A DNA stretch of 7,989 nt, from the NCBI GenBank assembly GCA_947505565.1, contig CANNLB010000080.1, positions 1 through 7,989 of the forward strand. Direction: 5' to 3'. A program made the position numbers and the translations under genes. This document shows, piece after piece, positions 5,784 to 7,989 of the stretch (position 1 is the first letter of the stretch; each line of letters starts with the position of its first letter). This DNA comes from Acidobacteriota bacterium. GTDB taxonomy: Bacteria > Acidobacteriota > Terriglobia > Bryobacterales > Bryobacteraceae. A model generated the notes under the pieces. That model worked only from the letters and a program-made list of their open reading frames with translations, did not search any database and was not told where the DNA came from.

Positions 5784-7562
5784 GTGAACTCTCCCCGGGA
5801 AATCTATCAGTCCGCGCTGGCCGAACGGCGCCGCTCCCTTTCTTTGGCGATCCAGCGGCACGAGCAGTTTGGCTATCTTCGCCTGGCCCTGGTGGCGCTG
5901 TTCGGCTACATCGTTTGGCAGACGCTTTACCTGGCGGCGTGGTCGGCTTGGCTGCTGCTGTTCCCGATCGCCTTGTTTGTGGTCGCGGCGAGCCTTCACA
6001 CTCGAGTTTTGCAGCGCCGGGACCGGGCGGCGAGCAGCGTGCGTTACTTCGAGTTTGGGGTTGCTCGGCTGGATCGGAAATGGATGGGGGTGGGCAGCGA
6101 CGGGGCGGCATGGCAGCCCGTGGGGCATTTATACGCGGGCGATCTCGATCTGTTCGGGGCGGGGAATCTGTTTCAGTGGATGAACCGGGCGCGGACTCGG
6201 ATGGGCGAATCGACTTTGGCAAATTGGCTGTTGCATCCGGCATCGGTGGCCGAACTGCAATTGCGGGAGGAGGCCGTTCGAGAACTGGCCGCGGATATCG
6301 AGTTTCGGGAACGGATGTATCTGGTGTCGGATGCCGTGGCGGCGAGTGTTCATCCTGCACCGCTTCGCCGTTGGGCGGAGGGCGCTCCGGGGATGCCCCC
6401 GGCGTCCTGGCATTGGCTCGTTTTCGGTTGGAACGGGGCGCTGGCGATCGGCCTCGCGCTGGGGAACGCGACCGGTCTTTGGAGCATTCCGCTGCTGGTG
6501 ATCGGGGGAATGGCTTCGTTCGGGATGTGGCTGCGACCGCGAGTGCTGGAAGCGCTGTATGCGGCGGAAGCGGCCGCAGACGAACTGGCCGTCTTTTCGG
6601 CGGCGCTGGCGCTGCTGGAAGAGCGCCCGTTTCAGTCGGCTAAGCTGCAGGCCATTACGGCCACGTTGCGGGCGTCCGGTCCTCCGCCGTCGGTTCGGAT
6701 TCGCCGGTTGGCGCGGTTAGCGGTTTGGATCACCTCCCGGGAACACCCGGCGATGCGGATCATCGGCCCATTGATGATGCTGGGAACGCATCTGGCGTTT
6801 GCGGCGGACCGTTGGCGGGCCGAGAACGGGAGACTGGTCGCCACGTGGCTCGAGGCGATGGGCGAGACGGAAGCGCTGCTTTCGCTGGCGACGTTCGCCT
6901 TCGAAAACCCTGATTTTGTTTGGCCGGAGTGGTCCGAGGAAGGGGCTCCCGCGTTCGACGGAGACGAGTTGCGCCATCCGTTGCTGAACCCGCAAACCGC
7001 CGTGGCCAATAGCCTCGCCGTTTCGCATGCCGATCCTTTCGTTCTGGTGAGCGGCTCGAACATGAGTGGCAAAAGTACAGTTCTCCGGACGCTGGGGCTA
7101 GCGGTCGTGATGGCCCATGCGGGGGCTCCGGTGGCCGCTCGGCGGCTTCGGCTGTCGCGGCTCGTGGTGGGGGCTTCGATTTCAACACATGATTCACTCC
7201 AGGAAGGGGCTTCGCGGTTCTTTGCCGAGATCACCCGTCTGCGGGATATCCTCGCGCTGGCGGATTCCGGCGAGCCGACGCTGTTTTTGCTCGATGAGTT
7301 GTTGAGTGGTACGAACTCGCGGGACCGTCGGATCGGTGCCGAGGGGGTTCTCCGCGGTTTGCGGGAGCGCGGTGCGATTGGCTTGGTGACGACGCACGAT
7401 CTGGCCTTGGCCGAGGTTGCGCGCGCTCGGCAGGTTCATTTTGCCGACTCGCTCAAAGACGGCAAGATTCATTTCGACTACCGGATGATGCCGGGAGTCG
7501 TGCCGGGTAGCAATGGGTTGGCTCTGATGCATGCGTTAGGACTGCCAGTAGACGAAAGGTGA
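5784..7562 (+). CDS. MutS-related ATPase with transmembrane segments
   Basis: 592 residues. The C-terminal third is a MutS-type ABC ATPase: Walker A GSNMSGKST (424-432), the STHDSLQEGASRFFAEI signature region (467-483), Walker B LFLLDELLSGTN (500-511, D504/E505) and the TTHD switch (536-539). Before it is a lever/clamp-like core starting LDLFGAGNLFQWMNRARTR (121-139), which matches the family, including LANWLLHPAS. The N-terminal mismatch-recognition domain of true MutS is absent. Instead there are hydrophobic segments at about 32-72 and 212-250, probably two hairpins, suggesting membrane attachment. This is a known but poorly understood MutS-like group; a role in mismatch repair should not be assumed. 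The GTG at 5784 gives a start (NSPREIYQSALAERR) typical of the group; the ATG at 5776 is out of frame and ends at once. The ribosome binding site is weak and no clear promoter is seen in 5736-5783. Confidence 0.88.
   Translation: MNSPREIYQSALAERRRSLSLAIQRHEQFGYLRLALVALFGYIVWQTLYLAAWSAWLLLFPIALFVVAASLHTRVLQRRDRAASSVRYFEFGVARLDRKWMGVGSDGAAWQPVGHLYAGDLDLFGAGNLFQWMNRARTRMGESTLANWLLHPASVAELQLREEAVRELAADIEFRERMYLVSDAVAASVHPAPLRRWAEGAPGMPPASWHWLVFGWNGALAIGLALGNATGLWSIPLLVIGGMASFGMWLRPRVLEALYAAEAAADELAVFSAALALLEERPFQSAKLQAITATLRASGPPPSVRIRRLARLAVWITSREHPAMRIIGPLMMLGTHLAFAADRWRAENGRLVATWLEAMGETEALLSLATFAFENPDFVWPEWSEEGAPAFDGDELRHPLLNPQTAVANSLAVSHADPFVLVSGSNMSGKSTVLRTLGLAVVMAHAGAPVAARRLRLSRLVVGASISTHDSLQEGASRFFAEITRLRDILALADSGEPTLFLLDELLSGTNSRDRRIGAEGVLRGLRERGAIGLVTTHDLALAEVARARQVHFADSLKDGKIHFDYRMMPGVVPGSNGLALMHALGLPVDER
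7557..7562 (+). promoter_or_regulatory. Ribosome binding site of the proline dehydrogenase gene
   Basis: AGGTGA is complementary to the usual 16S rRNA 3' end and lies 7 bases before the ATG at 7570. Its last three bases are the stop codon of the MutS-like gene, so the end of one gene is built into the start signal of the next. This supports cotranscription, possibly with translational coupling. Confidence 0.75.
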
Positions 7563-7569
7563 CTTGTTT

Positions 7570-7989
7570 ATGCTCCGAAGTTTTTTCCTGCTTCTTTCGC
7601 GGAATCGGTCGCTCCGACACTACTTTGAAACTTCCCGTTCGGCGGCCTCGCTGACGAAGCGATTTGTGGCCGGCAACACTCTCGACGAAGGTATGCAGGT
7701 GAATGGCCAATTGGCCGGACGAGGGATGTTTGTTGCGTTGGACCACTTAGGCGAGAACGTTTCCTCAGAAGCCGAGGCCGCCCTGGCCGCGCAGGAGATC
7801 GTCGCCGCGCTCGACCGGATTGGCAGAGCGGCCACCAACACGACGGTCGCGATTAAGCTGACCCAGTTCGGCCTCGATCTGGGTGACGAGGTCTGCCGAC
7901 GTCATTTGCGGACTGTTTTTGCGCGAGCGTCGGCGATTGGCACGCGAGTGGAAATCGACATGGAATCGACGGTGTATACGGAGCGAACG
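7570..7989 (+). CDS. Proline dehydrogenase, N-terminal part, cut by the window edge
   Basis: 140 residues are visible, of about 300 expected for the monofunctional bacterial enzyme. Proline dehydrogenase is an FAD enzyme that oxidises proline to 1-pyrroline-5-carboxylate, passing electrons to the membrane quinone pool; it is the first step of proline use. The visible part matches the family in order: KRFVAGNTLDEG (about 30-41), MFVALDHLGENVSSEAEA (53-70), VAIKLTQFGLDLGDE (about 96-110) and VEIDMESTVYTERT at the edge. The ALDHLGE, KLTQ and IDME strands belong to the TIM barrel that holds FAD. A long fused P5C dehydrogenase cannot be excluded, because the 3' end is outside the window, but an N-terminus starting straight at the barrel, without the DNA-binding part of the longer PutA proteins, favours the short form. 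The ATG at 7570 has a good ribosome binding site and lies 7 bases after the MutS-like gene. Confidence 0.93.
   Translation, partial: MLRSFFLLLSRNRSLRHYFETSRSAASLTKRFVAGNTLDEGMQVNGQLAGRGMFVALDHLGENVSSEAEAALAAQEIVAALDRIGRAATNTTVAIKLTQFGLDLGDEVCRRHLRTVFARASAIGTRVEIDMESTVYTERT

Noticed and set aside
5530..6360. 276-residue minus-strand open frame
   Set aside because: Most of it is a proline- and arginine-rich antisense shadow of the MutS-like gene. Only the ISAVVIFA stretch near its C-terminal part resembles protein, and that belongs to the transporter remnant.

Overview
The window looks like chromosomal DNA of a GC-rich soil-type bacterium. An Acidobacteriota of the Bryobacterales/Solibacter kind is the best guess. 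Reasons are the secreted two-domain acetyl-xylan-esterase-like hydrolase, the membrane-attached MutS relative next to a monofunctional proline dehydrogenase, and the frequent GTG/TTG starts. This placement is inference from gene content; there is no rRNA or other marker gene. I see no tRNA, rRNA, CRISPR array, transposase or phage gene.

Layout, left to right. Positions 1-490 (minus) hold the wreck of a glutamyl-Q tRNA(Asp) synthetase gene (gluQ): its recognisable pieces lie in three reading frames and family-conserved segments are missing. Next is a small plus-strand gene of a DUF5984-like type (546-983). Its 3' end overlaps tail-to-tail with a minus-strand pair: a GT28/MGDG-synthase-like lipid glycosyltransferase (2921-4096), followed 11 bases downstream by the secreted alpha/beta-hydrolase (969-2909). 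A 56-base divergent spacer separates the glycosyltransferase from a plus-strand PAP2 lipid phosphatase (4153-4692). Convergent with PAP2, and overlapping its stop codon, lies a decayed SLC13/ArsB/NhaD-type ion transporter gene (about 4682-5735, minus), with a nonsense codon, frameshifts and deletions. The right end is a plus-strand pair: a MutS-related ATPase with transmembrane segments (5784-7562) and, 7 bases after it with a clear ribosome binding site, a proline dehydrogenase (7570 to the window edge, N-terminal 140 residues).

How the genes may work together: PAP2 phosphatases can release diacylglycerol from phosphatidate, and MGDG-synthase-like GT28 enzymes glycosylate diacylglycerol, so the divergent pair could belong to membrane glycolipid synthesis (inference). 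The MutS-like ATPase and proline dehydrogenase are very probably cotranscribed, but no functional link is evident. The most informative signal is the pair of pseudogenes among intact genes. I found no convincing new multi-gene system.
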